A DNA stretch of 64,000 nt from Pseudomonas migulae (GTDB lineage: Bacteria > Pseudomonadota > Gammaproteobacteria > Pseudomonadales > Pseudomonadaceae). The stretch covers positions 5,258,501 through 5,322,500 of the forward strand of contig NZ_JALJWR010000001.1 in the NCBI RefSeq assembly GCF_024169315.1. Reading direction: 5' to 3'. Each line of letters begins with the position of its first letter. Within the stretch, counting starts at the first letter, position 1. The position numbers and the translations under genes are program-made. Of the stretch, positions 1 to 8,605 are shown piece by piece. Under the pieces are notes generated by a model. It was not told where the DNA came from. It worked only from the letters and a program-made list of their open reading frames with translations, and did not search any database.

Positions 1-2
1 GC

Positions 3-2009
3 GGTTGGTATGTGCGTGAGGCCGGGCTCTGGACTGACACCGGGATTTTGTACGCCATCGTCAAATACCCGGAGTCGTTCAAGCCGGTGCTGGCGACGTC
101 GGGGTCGGGGAAAGAGTTTTACATTCGCTCGATTTTCGAGACCAGCAATGCGGCGAACGTCACGCTGCTGATCGACGACACCGTGGTCAAGGCGACACGG
201 GCGTGGGTGATGGGTTATCTCGCCGATGAGTTGGCGAAGCTGGATGGCAAGCAGTCGGTGCGCGTGGCGGCTACGGGGAACATCGTATTAAGTGGTGCGC
301 AGCAGATTGATGGTGTCGCGGTGGTGTCTGGTCAGCGGGTGCTGGTGGCGGGCCAGACGACGGCGAAGGATAACGGCATTTACGTTGCCGCCAATGGCGA
401 CTGGGTGCGTTCGGGTGATTCGAACACCAGCGCCAAGGTGACGCCGGGCCTGACCGTGATGATCGAGGAGGGTGCGGCGAACGGTGATTCGCTTTGGCAC
501 TTAGTCACGAATGGGCCGATCACGCTGGGCACTACGGCGCTGAGCTTTGAAATGCTGGCGGGTAGGACGGGAATTCAGGCTGGCACTTATAAAAGTCTGA
601 CGGTTGATAAATATGGCCGTGCCACTGCTGGTACTAATCCGGAAACGCTGGCTGGTTTTGGGATCAAGGACACTTATACCAAGCCTGAAATCGAAGCGAT
701 GATTGCGCAGGCTTCGGCGCTGCCGGTCGGGGCTGTGGTTGCGTTTCCAAAGACCGCAGTGCCACCGGGCTTTCTTGAAATTGATGGCAGTGTGCAGAGC
801 ATCGCGACTTACCCGGATTTGTTTGCGTATCTGGGTACTTCTTTTAATACGGGCGGCGAGGGAGCTGGCAACTTCCGTTTGCCTGAGTCGCGTGGCGAAT
901 TTCTGCGCGGTTGGGACCATGGGCGCGGCATAGACGCAGGGCGTGCATTGGGCAGTTATCAGACAGATACGCTGCAAAATATTACGGGCGGGATCTCCGC
1001 GGGTAACAACACACAACTCGGTTCGTCAGTTTCCGGTGCCTACTTAGGTGTTGGCGGAGCAGTCAACCAGCCGACAGGCGCAACCGTCGGTGGCATTACC
1101 AGCTTCACGTTTGACGCATCGCGAGTAGCTCGCACCTCTACAGAAACCCGTCCTCGCAACCTGGCGGTGATGTGGTGCATCAAGGCCTGGAATGCGCCGA
1201 TTAATCAGGGAAACATCGACGTAGCTGCCCTGGCTGCGCAGCTCGCTGCTTTCGTGCCCCGTGACTATCAAACCGGCATGATCATGTCGATGAACGTCGC
1301 CGCACCGACAACCACCGTCGATTTTTCCGCAGGCAGCGCACGCGGCGCAGGCAATGCAGTTGTGGCCTCTACCGCGATCAGTTGCGTTTTGCAGTCCGCT
1401 GGAGCCTGGTCGGCAGGGTCTGGCGGGAACAAGATCGATACCGGTATCCGCGTAGCAAACACCTGGTATCACGCCTACGTCATTCGCAAGAATGACAGCG
1501 GTGAGCGAGACATGCTGCTCTCGATCGGAGCGGCGCCCCAAGTGCCGGGCGGCTACGAGCTGATTGCCAGGTTGAAAGGTCGGTCGATCAAGACGGATGC
1601 CAGCGGCAGCATCATTCCCTTCATTAACACGGGAAACAGCACCGACTTCAAGACGATGCCGCAGGACATGTTTGTGTCCAATGTCCAAACGAGCAGCTAC
1701 ACGCTGGCCGTCAGCGTGCCACCCGGTGCGCGAGTTCGAGTCCGGTTCTTTGCGCGCGTACAGGGTGAGTCGAGCGTCATTTACGTGCGTTCACCGGAGG
1801 CAGCAGCCGTCACTTTGAACAACACGTCGGCAGATAGCTTCGTGGGCGGCATCGGCATGAGCAATGACGCGACGGCGAATGAGAACATGTCGGGCTACGG
1901 CGAAGCCCTGACGAACCAAAGCGGGCAGGTGGTAGCGCAAGTCTTGGGATACCCCGGATACAGCGTGTTACGCGCCTCGTTACACACTCAAGGCTGGACG
2001 GAGGAATAA
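3..2009 (+). CDS. Phage/tailocin tail fibre protein with tail-collar domain (5' end outside window)
   Basis: The receptor-binding fibre of a contractile tail. The frame is open to the left edge, so the N-terminus is missing. Counting from the first internal ATG (base 12), the start resembles the baseplate-attachment part of P2 gpH-type fibres. A linker reads LAGFGIKDTYTKPEIEAMI (about 212-230). A phage collar domain follows at about 236-310 (LPVGAVVAFPKTAVPPGFLE, then FRLPESRGEFLRGWDHG). The last 260 residues are low in recognisable motifs, as expected for the variable target-binding tip. The fibre chaperone gene begins 3 bases after the stop. The collar assignment is firm; the bacterial target cannot be told. 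Confidence 0.85.
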   Translation, partial: GWYVREAGLWTDTGILYAIVKYPESFKPVLATSGSGKEFYIRSIFETSNAANVTLLIDDTVVKATRAWVMGYLADELAKLDGKQSVRVAATGNIVLSGAQQIDGVAVVSGQRVLVAGQTTAKDNGIYVAANGDWVRSGDSNTSAKVTPGLTVMIEEGAANGDSLWHLVTNGPITLGTTALSFEMLAGRTGIQAGTYKSLTVDKYGRATAGTNPETLAGFGIKDTYTKPEIEAMIAQASALPVGAVVAFPKTAVPPGFLEIDGSVQSIATYPDLFAYLGTSFNTGGEGAGNFRLPESRGEFLRGWDHGRGIDAGRALGSYQTDTLQNITGGISAGNNTQLGSSVSGAYLGVGGAVNQPTGATVGGITSFTFDASRVARTSTETRPRNLAVMWCIKAWNAPINQGNIDVAALAAQLAAFVPRDYQTGMIMSMNVAAPTTTVDFSAGSARGAGNAVVASTAISCVLQSAGAWSAGSGGNKIDTGIRVANTWYHAYVIRKNDSGERDMLLSIGAAPQVPGGYELIARLKGRSIKTDASGSIIPFINTGNSTDFKTMPQDMFVSNVQTSSYTLAVSVPPGARVRVRFFARVQGESSVIYVRSPEAAAVTLNNTSADSFVGGIGMSNDATANENMSGYGEALTNQSGQVVAQVLGYPGYSVLRASLHTQGWTEE

Positions 2010-2012
2010 GCC

Positions 2013-2372
2013 ATGCCATTTATTCAACGCGACGAATCGGGCCGCATCTGTGGCCGGTTTGCGAATCAGCAGCTCGGCTATGCCGAAGAGTTTTTGCCCG
2101 ACGACGACCCTGAACTGCAGGGTGGCGCAGTGGATCAGGCCGCGGTGACTGAGCGGGCTTGGCGAGACACCGAACTGGCGTCGCTGATCTGGTTGCGCGA
2201 TCGCCACCGCGATCAACTGGAGATCGGTGGTGACACGACTCTGACGGCCGAGCAGTTCAACGAGCTGTTGGTTTACATGCAGGTCCTGCGCGACTGGCCG
2301 CAATCAGCAGATTTCCCTGACAGCCAATACCGTCCGGTCGCTCCGCCCTGGATCGCCGAACAAACCCAATAA
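2013..2372 (+). CDS. Tail fibre assembly chaperone
   Basis: A 119-residue acidic protein that likely helps fold or attach the adjacent fibre and is not part of the finished particle. The C-terminal half, with tryptophan-containing segments such as AWRDTELASLIWLRDRHRDQ and later LRDWPQSADFP, matches the pattern of phage tail-fibre assembly proteins always coded just after their fibre. Its ATG follows the fibre stop by 3 bases, so the two are co-translated. A terminator-like hairpin follows at once, closing this transcription segment. Confidence is good for the role, lower for the exact family. Confidence 0.75.
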   Translation: MPFIQRDESGRICGRFANQQLGYAEEFLPDDDPELQGGAVDQAAVTERAWRDTELASLIWLRDRHRDQLEIGGDTTLTAEQFNELLVYMQVLRDWPQSADFPDSQYRPVAPPWIAEQTQ

Positions 2373-2402
2373 ACGCCCCGCACTGCCGGGGCGTTTTCTT
2401 TC
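2373..2402 (+). terminator. Rho-independent terminator after the fibre operon segment
   Basis: An inverted repeat of GCCCCG and CGGGGC around a short ACTGC-type loop is followed by TTTTCTTTCC. It sits directly behind the fibre chaperone. A second weaker hairpin with the loop TTACCC lies at about 2432-2457 and ends in TTTTT. Confidence 0.7.
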
Positions 2403-2473
2403 CCGCAATACAACACACACAACACCCGACAGCCCCTTACCCAAGGGGCTTTTTCGTTTATGGAGAAACAGAA

Positions 2474-2683
2474 ATGGCAGAACGCCAAACGTACACCGTG
2501 CTCCTCCCGTTCCCCACCGGGGGCGGCCACTGGTCGAGCATCGGCCAGGAGCTGCAACTGCTCGATGTGGAGGCCAACGCGCTGCGCAGCGCTGGTCGTC
2601 TGGAGCTGAAAAAAACCGAGGCTGCCGAGTCGGCCTCTGCATCCACCGCGGCGAAAAAAGCCGCTGCCAAGAAGGCTGAATAA
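2474..2683 (+). CDS. Small tail-cluster protein of unknown function
   Basis: A 69-residue protein just before the sheath gene. A ribosome binding site GGAGA lies 8 bases before the ATG, and the sheath ATG starts 3 bases after the stop, so it is clearly part of the tail operon. The N-terminal half reads RQTYTVLLPFPTGGGHWSS. The C-terminal third is rich in Lys and Ala (AKKAAAKKAE) and looks unstructured or helical. I do not recognise a family; position suggests an accessory tail or assembly protein. Confidence 0.65.
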   Translation: MAERQTYTVLLPFPTGGGHWSSIGQELQLLDVEANALRSAGRLELKKTEAAESASASTAAKKAAAKKAE

Positions 2684-2685
2684 CC

Positions 2686-3852
2686 ATGGCTGAGGTTCTG
2701 AACTTCGAGCACAACGGCATTACCGTCAATGCCACCGAATCCCCCGAGGCCATGGGTGGCCTGGGCGACAACGTCATCGGTCTGATCGGCACCGCGCCGA
2801 AGGCGGATCCGTTGATTCCACGCAACGCGCCGTTCCGCATCAACAGCTTCACCACCCAGGCGCTGCTCGATCCGACCGGTACCGAGGCTGGCACGCTGTA
2901 TCACGCGGTCTTCCAGATCCTGAAAGTGGTCAAGGTGCCGGTCTACGTGGTCATCGTCGAAGAGGGCGCGACCCCTGCGGACACGCTGAACAATGTGATC
3001 GGCGGCATCGATCCGCTGACCGGTCGCAAGCTCGGCCTCGCAGCGCTGGGCAGCGTGCCTGAAGACCTGACCATCATCGGCGCGCCGGGCTTCACCAGCA
3101 CCAAAGCCGTGGCCGGTGAGTTCGCGTCTTTCGGCAAGCGCATCAAGGCCCGTGTGGTGCTCGACGGCAAGGATGCCGCGGTCGCCGATCAGGTGACGTA
3201 CAGCCAGGAACTGGGCGGCGCGGAGCTGGGTTTCGACCGCTGCCTGCTGGTGCACAACATGCCGTCGGTGTACTCCAAGGCGGCCAAGAAAAACGTGTTC
3301 CTGTCGCCGTCGAGCCTGGCCATCGCGGCCCTGGCCAAGGTCAAGCAATGGGAGAGCCCGGGCAACCAGGTGACCTTCGCCGAGGACGTTTCGCGGGTCG
3401 TGGAATACAACATCCTCGACACCTCCACCGAGGGCGATCTGCTCAACCGCTACGGCATCTGCTACTACGCCCGCACCATCCTCGGCGGCTTCTCGCTGCT
3501 GGGTAACCGCTCTATCACCGGCAAGTTCATCAGCTACGTCGGCCTCGAAGATGCGATCAGCCGCAAGCTGGTCAAGGCCGGCCAGAAAGCCATGGCCAAG
3601 AACCTGACCAAGTCGTTCATGGACCAGGAGGTCAAGCGCATCAACGACTGGCTGCAAACCCTGGTTGCCGACGAAACCATTCCTGGCGGCAGCGTGTACC
3701 TGCACCCGGAATTGAACAGCGTCGAGAAGTACAAGAACGGCACCTGGTACGTGGTCATCGACTACGGCCGCTACGCGCCGAACGAACACATGGTTTATCA
3801 ACTCAATGCCCGCGATGAAATCATCGAGCAGTTCCTGGAGGACGTTCTCTAA
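2686..3852 (+). CDS. Contractile tail sheath protein (P2 gpFI-like)
   Basis: The sheath subunit that surrounds the tail tube and contracts to drive it into a target cell. Its 388 residues match the usual length of P2-type sheaths (about 390). The start (residues 1-30, with FEHNGITVNATE) and the C-terminal region (about 285-388, including the basic stretch KAGQKAMAKNLTKSFMDQEV) fit the family. The tube gene follows with a one-base overlap of stop and start, the normal FI-FII order. No damage is visible. Confidence 0.9.
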   Translation: MAEVLNFEHNGITVNATESPEAMGGLGDNVIGLIGTAPKADPLIPRNAPFRINSFTTQALLDPTGTEAGTLYHAVFQILKVVKVPVYVVIVEEGATPADTLNNVIGGIDPLTGRKLGLAALGSVPEDLTIIGAPGFTSTKAVAGEFASFGKRIKARVVLDGKDAAVADQVTYSQELGGAELGFDRCLLVHNMPSVYSKAAKKNVFLSPSSLAIAALAKVKQWESPGNQVTFAEDVSRVVEYNILDTSTEGDLLNRYGICYYARTILGGFSLLGNRSITGKFISYVGLEDAISRKLVKAGQKAMAKNLTKSFMDQEVKRINDWLQTLVADETIPGGSVYLHPELNSVEKYKNGTWYVVIDYGRYAPNEHMVYQLNARDEIIEQFLEDVL

Positions 3853-4358
3853 TGTTTACCAACCGCGTAAGACAGGCCATCGCGGCCACCCTGCAAGGCC
3901 TGCCGTTGTCGGCGACGGTGGAAGAGTTCACCCCGCCGAAGATCGAGTTCGAGATGGAGAACATGGTCGGCGGGCGCTTCATCGGCGAGGAAATGGCCAA
4001 GAGCGGCAAAGCCCTCACCGCCACGCTCAAGCTGCAAGGCGTGGGCGCAGAAGTCATGCTCGCCCTGGGTGTGAAACTGGGCGACGACATTTTGCTGAAC
4101 GTTCGTGAGGCCGGTCAGGATCAGGATGGCAACACCTGGTTCACCTACCACACCGTCGGCGGCAAGTTGAAGTCCCTGGCCGAGACGGCGCTCAAAATGA
4201 ATGACAAACCGACCACCACGCTTGAACTGTCCTGCCGCACCTACAACCGCCTGGAAAACGGCATCCCGGTGATCGACATCGACGTGCGCACCCAGAAGTT
4301 CGTGCTCAACGGCGTCGACATTCTCGGCGACGCCCGCCGCGCGGTGTTGATCCCTTGA
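3852..4358 (+). CDS. Major tail tube protein (P2 gpFII-like)
   Basis: This protein forms the inner tube ejected by sheath contraction. It has 168 residues, close to the P2 tube protein. The motif PPKIEFEMENMVGGRFIGEE at about 33-52 is typical of the tube fold of the P2 group. The start overlaps the sheath stop by one base, which implies coupled translation. A long inverted repeat separates it from the next gene. Confidence 0.9.
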   Translation: MFTNRVRQAIAATLQGLPLSATVEEFTPPKIEFEMENMVGGRFIGEEMAKSGKALTATLKLQGVGAEVMLALGVKLGDDILLNVREAGQDQDGNTWFTYHTVGGKLKSLAETALKMNDKPTTTLELSCRTYNRLENGIPVIDIDVRTQKFVLNGVDILGDARRAVLIP

Positions 4359-4375
4359 ACCTGTGGGATTGAACC

Positions 4376-4508
4376 TGTGGTGAGGGGATTCATCCCCGTT
4401 GGGCTGCGAAGCGGCCCCGAAATCGAAAAACGCGGTGTATCAGGTACACCGCGCACAAGGGTTTTACGACTGCTTCGCAGCCGAACGGGGATAAATCCCC
4501 TCGCCACA
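4376..4508. repeat. Inverted repeat element, long form of the GAGGGGATTTATCCCC family
   Basis: The two ends (TGTGGTGAGGGGATTCATCC and, on the other strand, TGTGGCGAGGGGATTTATCC) point toward each other around about 70 bases. The interior includes a second pair, CTGCGAAGCGGCC and GACTGCTTCGCAG. The same family recurs at 55,626, and short versions lie at 50,129 and 61,917. It sits inside the tail operon between tube and chaperone genes and could act as a processing or attenuation point. Confidence 0.8.
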
Positions 4509-4572
4509 CAGGCTCGCTTCCACAAGGTGCGTTGCCCAACGGCCCCTCATGATTCACCAAGGAATTCATTTC

Positions 4573-5157
4573 ATGTCCTGGACACCTCCTGTTCACGCCT
4601 TGTTGTCGCCGATCACGGCCGACGATCAGGCATCGATCGAGCAGATTCAGCTCAAACCGTTGTACTACGCCGCACAGAAAGAAGCCCTGGCCCGTGCCGG
4701 CGATGATGAGGACGATCAGTTCTTCGAACTGGCGCTGCTGGCCACCGGGCTGTCAGTCAAGGAACTCGACCAGCTCAAACGCCCGGACTACGTGAGCATC
4801 GCGCAGTACGTGCACGAGATGTCGACTTTGCCGACGTCGCATTTCCTTGCGCAAGAGGAGGAGGGCGAACAACCTTCGGCCGATCTCAACGAAGTGACCT
4901 TGTTGCAACCGCTCCACGTAGCCGGTCGCACCCTGACGTCCCTGACCCTCGAAATGCCGGTGCTGCGCGCGACCAAAGCGATGAAAAAACTCAAGACGCC
5001 CAAGGAACGCGCCGAGTTCATCACCGCCCATTGCACCGGTCTGATGATTCCCGATCTGGCCCTGCTGACCGTGCCCGACTGGACACAGCTTCAGGTACGC
5101 ATCGACGATTTTTTAAACAAACCGGCGGCCTTCTTTCGGAGCGCGACATCGAAGTAA
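4573..5157 (+). CDS. Tail assembly chaperone, unshifted product (P2 gpE-like)
   Basis: A 194-residue protein between tube and tape measure, the place of P2 gpE or lambda gpG, which coat the tape measure protein during tail assembly. I chose the ATG at 4573 (MSWTPPVHALLSPITADDQA) because AAGGA lies 9 bases before it; an ATG 24 bases upstream has no such site. The C-terminal quarter contains the slippery run at 5109-5118 where part of the ribosomes should change frame. Function is inferred mainly from position and the frameshift arrangement. Confidence 0.75.
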   Translation: MSWTPPVHALLSPITADDQASIEQIQLKPLYYAAQKEALARAGDDEDDQFFELALLATGLSVKELDQLKRPDYVSIAQYVHEMSTLPTSHFLAQEEEGEQPSADLNEVTLLQPLHVAGRTLTSLTLEMPVLRATKAMKKLKTPKERAEFITAHCTGLMIPDLALLTVPDWTQLQVRIDDFLNKPAAFFRSATSK

Positions 5158-5279
5158 TCCTCGATGTGGTGCCGCTCATTTACCCGGTAAGTGAAGCGGA
5201 CATTCTGGAGTGGGACGTCGGCAAGGCATTGCGCCGCTACGACATCGCGATCACTCGCCTTGGCGTGAAACAGGAGTAG
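4573..5279 (+). CDS. Tail assembly chaperone, -1 frameshift fusion (P2 gpE+E'-like)
   Basis: The extended product expected from a -1 slip near codon 182. The upstream frame gives about 182 residues, then the overlapping frame adds about 53 more (QTGGLLSERDIEVILDVVPL and onward to the stop at 5277-5279). That second frame has no convincing ribosome binding site of its own and is coherent exactly from the slippery site. Known long-tailed phages make two nested chaperones this way in a fixed ratio. The arrangement is seen in sequence; frameshifting itself is inferred. Confidence 0.7.
5109..5118 (+). promoter_or_regulatory. Slippery sequence for -1 programmed frameshift
   Basis: The bases TTTTTTAAAC are read in the gpE frame as GAT TTT TTA AAC. 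This gives two in-phase slippery heptamers, T TTT TTA and T TTA AAC, of the X XXY YYZ type. A -1 slip on either leads into the gpE' frame. A weak SD-like AGGT lies about 16 bases upstream; I see no obvious strong downstream pseudoknot. Confidence 0.75.
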
Positions 5280-5285
5280 AGCGGG

Positions 5286-6944
5286 ATGGCAGACAGTCAA
5301 TATTCGCTCGCCAGTGCGACGATCAATAGCATGGGGTCGCCAGCAATGGGCGGCGGGTCAGCAACCCTCGGGCTGGCCGGTTTCATCGCCCCGCTGGCGC
5401 AGCTCAACCAGGCACTGAACACGGTCAGCCTGGACATACGATTACTGACGGCAGGACAGAACAAACTGGGTGAAGCGCTGACGTCACTGACGGCGGTGGT
5501 GTCTTCAGCACGCGCGGCATTCAAACGGCTCGGAGTGGGACCTGTCGCTGGCAGCCCCTCGCAATCAAACCTCGATGGCAGGGTGGCGACTGAAGCGCCC
5601 GATCAATTGGGCGCCCACAACCTGAATGTCAGTGAGGCAGGCATACGCTCCACTCTGCGCAGCAGTGGCGAGGCCGGTAAGGTTGCGGTCACGGCCCCCG
5701 AGCGGGCGGCTGCAAGCGCCGCCGCTCCTCAAAACCCCGGTGTGCGCAAGGACGCGTCCGATAAAGCCGCCACTGCAACGCCAACAGTCGAAAGCAATGG
5801 CTCGAAAGGACAATCCGGCAAAGACGAAGGGCACAATTCGACACCCGGTGGGGATGTGCTGGATGCGAGTCTCAGTCGTCTGGGGCGTGCAGTAACGCCA
5901 GACATGTCCGGCCCGCTGACGTCACTTTCTGCTCAAGTCGACAAGCTCAGTTCAGTTGCCGAGCAATACCCCACGATTGCCACGGGACTGGCGGTTGTTG
6001 CGGTCACGCTCTATAAGATCGTGTCCGCCGTTACCACCGAAGCGTTGACCAACGTTACCAAAAAGATCCTGAAGCGCACTGCGCCGAACCTGCCCTGGGG
6101 GTTGGGCGATCTGGTCAGCGAAGACACTCGCGGCGGCGATCAGGACAACAAGCATCCGCCACCGAAAAAACACACGGAAAGCAGCCTGGGTTACACAGGT
6201 GATCAGGCACGCAAGAAGCGCAGGAACGCAAGACAGGACAAAGCCAAGGGGCAGGGCAATCCCAAGGATCAACCGCAATTCGACGTCACTGTGCGGCCTC
6301 GGGTCGATAGACCGGCAGTGGCCCCGATTCTGGCTCAGGCTCAAACTCTGGCTCCAGCTCCAGCTCCAGCTCCAGCTCCAGCCCCAGCTCAGCGTCTGCT
6401 GCAGTTCGCTGGTTCCAGTCAGGCCAGCCCCTTGCTCGGCAAAGTCGCCAAGGTCGGCTCCTCTCTCCCCAAAAGAGCACCAGGGCTTGGCTTGCTCAGC
6501 GCCGGGGTCGATATCGCACAAGGTGTCGCCAATGGAGACACCAAAGCCGTCGCTTCCTCTGCCGGGATGGTGGCCGGTTCTTATGCGGGAGCAGCGCTCG
6601 GCACGATGATTTTTCCAGGCGTGGGCACGGCCATCGGCGGTTTTCTCGGCGGCATCGCCGGATCCTGGCTGGGCGAAAAACTCGCCACACCTTCCGACCA
6701 GCTCGGCGCTCCTGATCAAGTCAGTAAAGACCTGACCAGCGCCTCGACGCAGTCACAAACGCAGCAGATCAATTACGCACCATCGATCCAGGTCACCTGC
6801 ACGGGAGCGGATAACTCCGAGCACATCCGGACGATCGTGGCGCAACAGCTGCAGACGCAGTTCCACGGTGAATTCGTCCCCCTGATGAGCACCAACGCCC
6901 TCGCCACCCGACGTGGCGCGGCCCTGACCGATGGAGGTATGTAA
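5286..6944 (+). CDS. Tail tape measure protein
   Basis: The length-determining core protein of the tail. At 552 residues it is short compared with P2 gpT (about 800), which predicts a short tail. Residues 1-75 are Ala- and Gly-rich and partly helical. The middle (about 110-350) is hydrophilic and charged, with low conservation. A run of Ala-Pro repeats sits at about 355-367. A glycine-zipper hydrophobic segment (GTMIFPGVGTAIGGFLGGI) lies at about 435-455. The gene lies between chaperone and gpU, the normal tape-measure slot. The family call rests on position and composition. Confidence 0.75.
   Translation: MADSQYSLASATINSMGSPAMGGGSATLGLAGFIAPLAQLNQALNTVSLDIRLLTAGQNKLGEALTSLTAVVSSARAAFKRLGVGPVAGSPSQSNLDGRVATEAPDQLGAHNLNVSEAGIRSTLRSSGEAGKVAVTAPERAAASAAAPQNPGVRKDASDKAATATPTVESNGSKGQSGKDEGHNSTPGGDVLDASLSRLGRAVTPDMSGPLTSLSAQVDKLSSVAEQYPTIATGLAVVAVTLYKIVSAVTTEALTNVTKKILKRTAPNLPWGLGDLVSEDTRGGDQDNKHPPPKKHTESSLGYTGDQARKKRRNARQDKAKGQGNPKDQPQFDVTVRPRVDRPAVAPILAQAQTLAPAPAPAPAPAPAQRLLQFAGSSQASPLLGKVAKVGSSLPKRAPGLGLLSAGVDIAQGVANGDTKAVASSAGMVAGSYAGAALGTMIFPGVGTAIGGFLGGIAGSWLGEKLATPSDQLGAPDQVSKDLTSASTQSQTQQINYAPSIQVTCTGADNSEHIRTIVAQQLQTQFHGEFVPLMSTNALATRRGAALTDGGM
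6351..6386 (+). repeat. Hexanucleotide microsatellite GCTCCA inside the tape measure gene
   Basis: Five exact GCTCCA units and one GCCCCA unit encode the Ala-Pro run. Because the unit is six bases, slippage changes protein length by two residues without shifting the frame. Confidence 0.8.
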
Positions 6945-7327
6945 TGCGCCAGCAAATGGCATTGGGCAGTTTCATTTTCGGCCTGTCCCGTCACTTCGCG
7001 TACAGCGGCATCGTGCACACCTCGGACGGTGGCTGGGTGGAACTGGACATCGTGACCGGCAAGCCGAAATCCAGCCAGACCGGGCAAAAGTCCCAGACGC
7101 TGAAGATCACAGGGACGTCGATGTACGCGGTGGCCATGGACCGGCTCACTGAGCTGCGCGCGCTACAGGAACAGCGCAAGCCGGTGCCGTTGGTGGATGG
7201 CATCGGACGCAACTGGGGGCTTTGGCGAATCAACACGGTGACGGAGACCCAGAGCGTGATCATCGATGACGGCACGGCGATGGTCGTCAATTGGGCCGTC
7301 GACATCTCGGAGTTCATCCATGCGTAG
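6944..7327 (+). CDS. Tail terminator/completion protein (P2 gpU-like)
   Basis: A 127-residue protein that in P2 caps or completes the tail. The signature MALGSFIFGLSR near the N-terminus and the C-terminal WAVDISEFIHA fit the gpU family, as does its place after the tape measure and before gpX and gpD. Its start codon overlaps the tape measure stop by one base (TAATG), and the next gene starts inside its last codons, so U-X-D form a tightly coupled block. Confidence 0.85.
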   Translation: MRQQMALGSFIFGLSRHFAYSGIVHTSDGGWVELDIVTGKPKSSQTGQKSQTLKITGTSMYAVAMDRLTELRALQEQRKPVPLVDGIGRNWGLWRINTVTETQSVIIDDGTAMVVNWAVDISEFIHA

Positions 7328-7532
7328 AGTTCGAAGTATGGCCGGTGATTCGCTGAACCTGTTGCTGTACCGCGAAATGGGTCGCTGTGACGATGCCGTC
7401 GAGGAAGCACTGTGGCGGCTCAACCCCACGCTGGCGGAACCGGGGCCGGTATTGCCTGCAGGTGTCTGGGTGGTACTGCCGGAAATCGACGCAAAACCCG
7501 TTGTGACCACGCCGGTTACCGCGTGGGATTAA
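7320..7532 (+). CDS. Tail protein X (P2 gpX-like)
   Basis: A 70-residue protein with the LNLLLYREMGRCDDAVEEAL and VLPAGVWVVLPE pattern of P2 gpX, a small tail component resembling a LysM-like peptidoglycan-binding unit. The ATG at 7320 overlaps the end of gpU; an internal ATG at 7338 is an alternative start. It is followed 9 bases later by gpD, with a strong ribosome binding site AAGGAGG between them. Confidence 0.85.
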   Translation: MRRVRSMAGDSLNLLLYREMGRCDDAVEEALWRLNPTLAEPGPVLPAGVWVVLPEIDAKPVVTTPVTAWD

Positions 7533-7541
7533 GGAGGCTCC

Positions 7542-8558
7542 ATGGCATTGGGTTTCACGCCAGCAGTACACATTTATGGGGCCAATGAGGTCCTGATCAA
7601 TCAACGACTGATCAGTTGGGAGCACATTGACGCCGCGGGTATCGAGTCCGATCAATTGACCTTGACGCTCGACCTGGAAGGGCTCGAAGGGTTGCCGATC
7701 CTGGGTGGCAAGATCGGCCTGCTAGTCGGTTACGTGGAGTCCGGATTGGTGGACAAGGGGCAGTTCATGGTGTCTCGCCTGACACCGACGCTGTTCCCGC
7801 TGCGCTTGACGCTGGTGGCCACCGCCGCGCCGTTCAGTGCAAAGGACGAGACCGGGTTTCTGCAGCGTCGGTCGGCCAGTCATGGCCCGACCACCCTCGG
7901 TGCGTTGTTTCGCGAGATCGCTTTACGGCACGGCTTTTCGCCACGTGTGGCTCCCCAACTGGCACTGAGAAAAATCCATCACATCGATCAGTCCAACGAA
8001 AGCGACATGGCGTTTCTGACACGCCTTGCCCTCAGGAATCATGCAATCGCCAAACCGGTGAATGGGCTGTATGTGCTGGCGCTCCCCGGTCAGACCAACT
8101 CGCTGTCGGGCAAGGTGTTGCCCCAAGTGAAACTGTCGGTGACCACTGACAATCGTCCAGGCGATCGCGCCTTCATCTCCGCCACGCTCGATGACTCCGC
8201 CCGGGCGAAGAACCAGGGCTGCAAGACAAGTTGGTGGGACGCGGCGGCCGGGGTGGTGCGGGTGATCGAAACCGGTAGCCCGCCGTTCAAGGTCATCGGC
8301 CGGCTTTGTCAGAATGAAGACGAGGCCAGGGATGTAGGCGAGGGTGAGGTGCGCAAATTGTTGCGTGAAAAACTCAAGGTGAAAATCGCCTGCCCGGGCA
8401 ATCCGGCCCTGTCAGCCGAGGGCGTTTTACTGCTGGACCCCTCCTGGCCGGATTTCATGCGCGGTTACTGGTCAATCGAGAAGGTCACTGCCAGTGGCGA
8501 TAAATATCAAAGCTATCGCTGCTCGATCGATGCGATCTGCCTGGACGCTACCCAATAA
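7542..8558 (+). CDS. Tail hub protein (P2 gpD-like, late control protein D)
   Basis: A 338-residue protein of the gpD/VgrG-gp27 hub class that forms the trimeric centre of the baseplate above the spike. The N-terminus (FTPAVHIYGANEVLINQRL) and the mid-segment FREIALRHGFSPRVAPQLAL, about 125-145, fit the family. AAGGAGG lies directly upstream of the ATG. P2 gpD is somewhat longer, near 390 residues, but no truncation is visible. It completes the U-X-D block. Confidence 0.85.
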   Translation: MALGFTPAVHIYGANEVLINQRLISWEHIDAAGIESDQLTLTLDLEGLEGLPILGGKIGLLVGYVESGLVDKGQFMVSRLTPTLFPLRLTLVATAAPFSAKDETGFLQRRSASHGPTTLGALFREIALRHGFSPRVAPQLALRKIHHIDQSNESDMAFLTRLALRNHAIAKPVNGLYVLALPGQTNSLSGKVLPQVKLSVTTDNRPGDRAFISATLDDSARAKNQGCKTSWWDAAAGVVRVIETGSPPFKVIGRLCQNEDEARDVGEGEVRKLLREKLKVKIACPGNPALSAEGVLLLDPSWPDFMRGYWSIEKVTASGDKYQSYRCSIDAICLDATQ

Positions 8559-8605
8559 CGCATTGACGCCGGTCGGGTTGATCAATGGCGAACGGAACAT
8601 GACTG

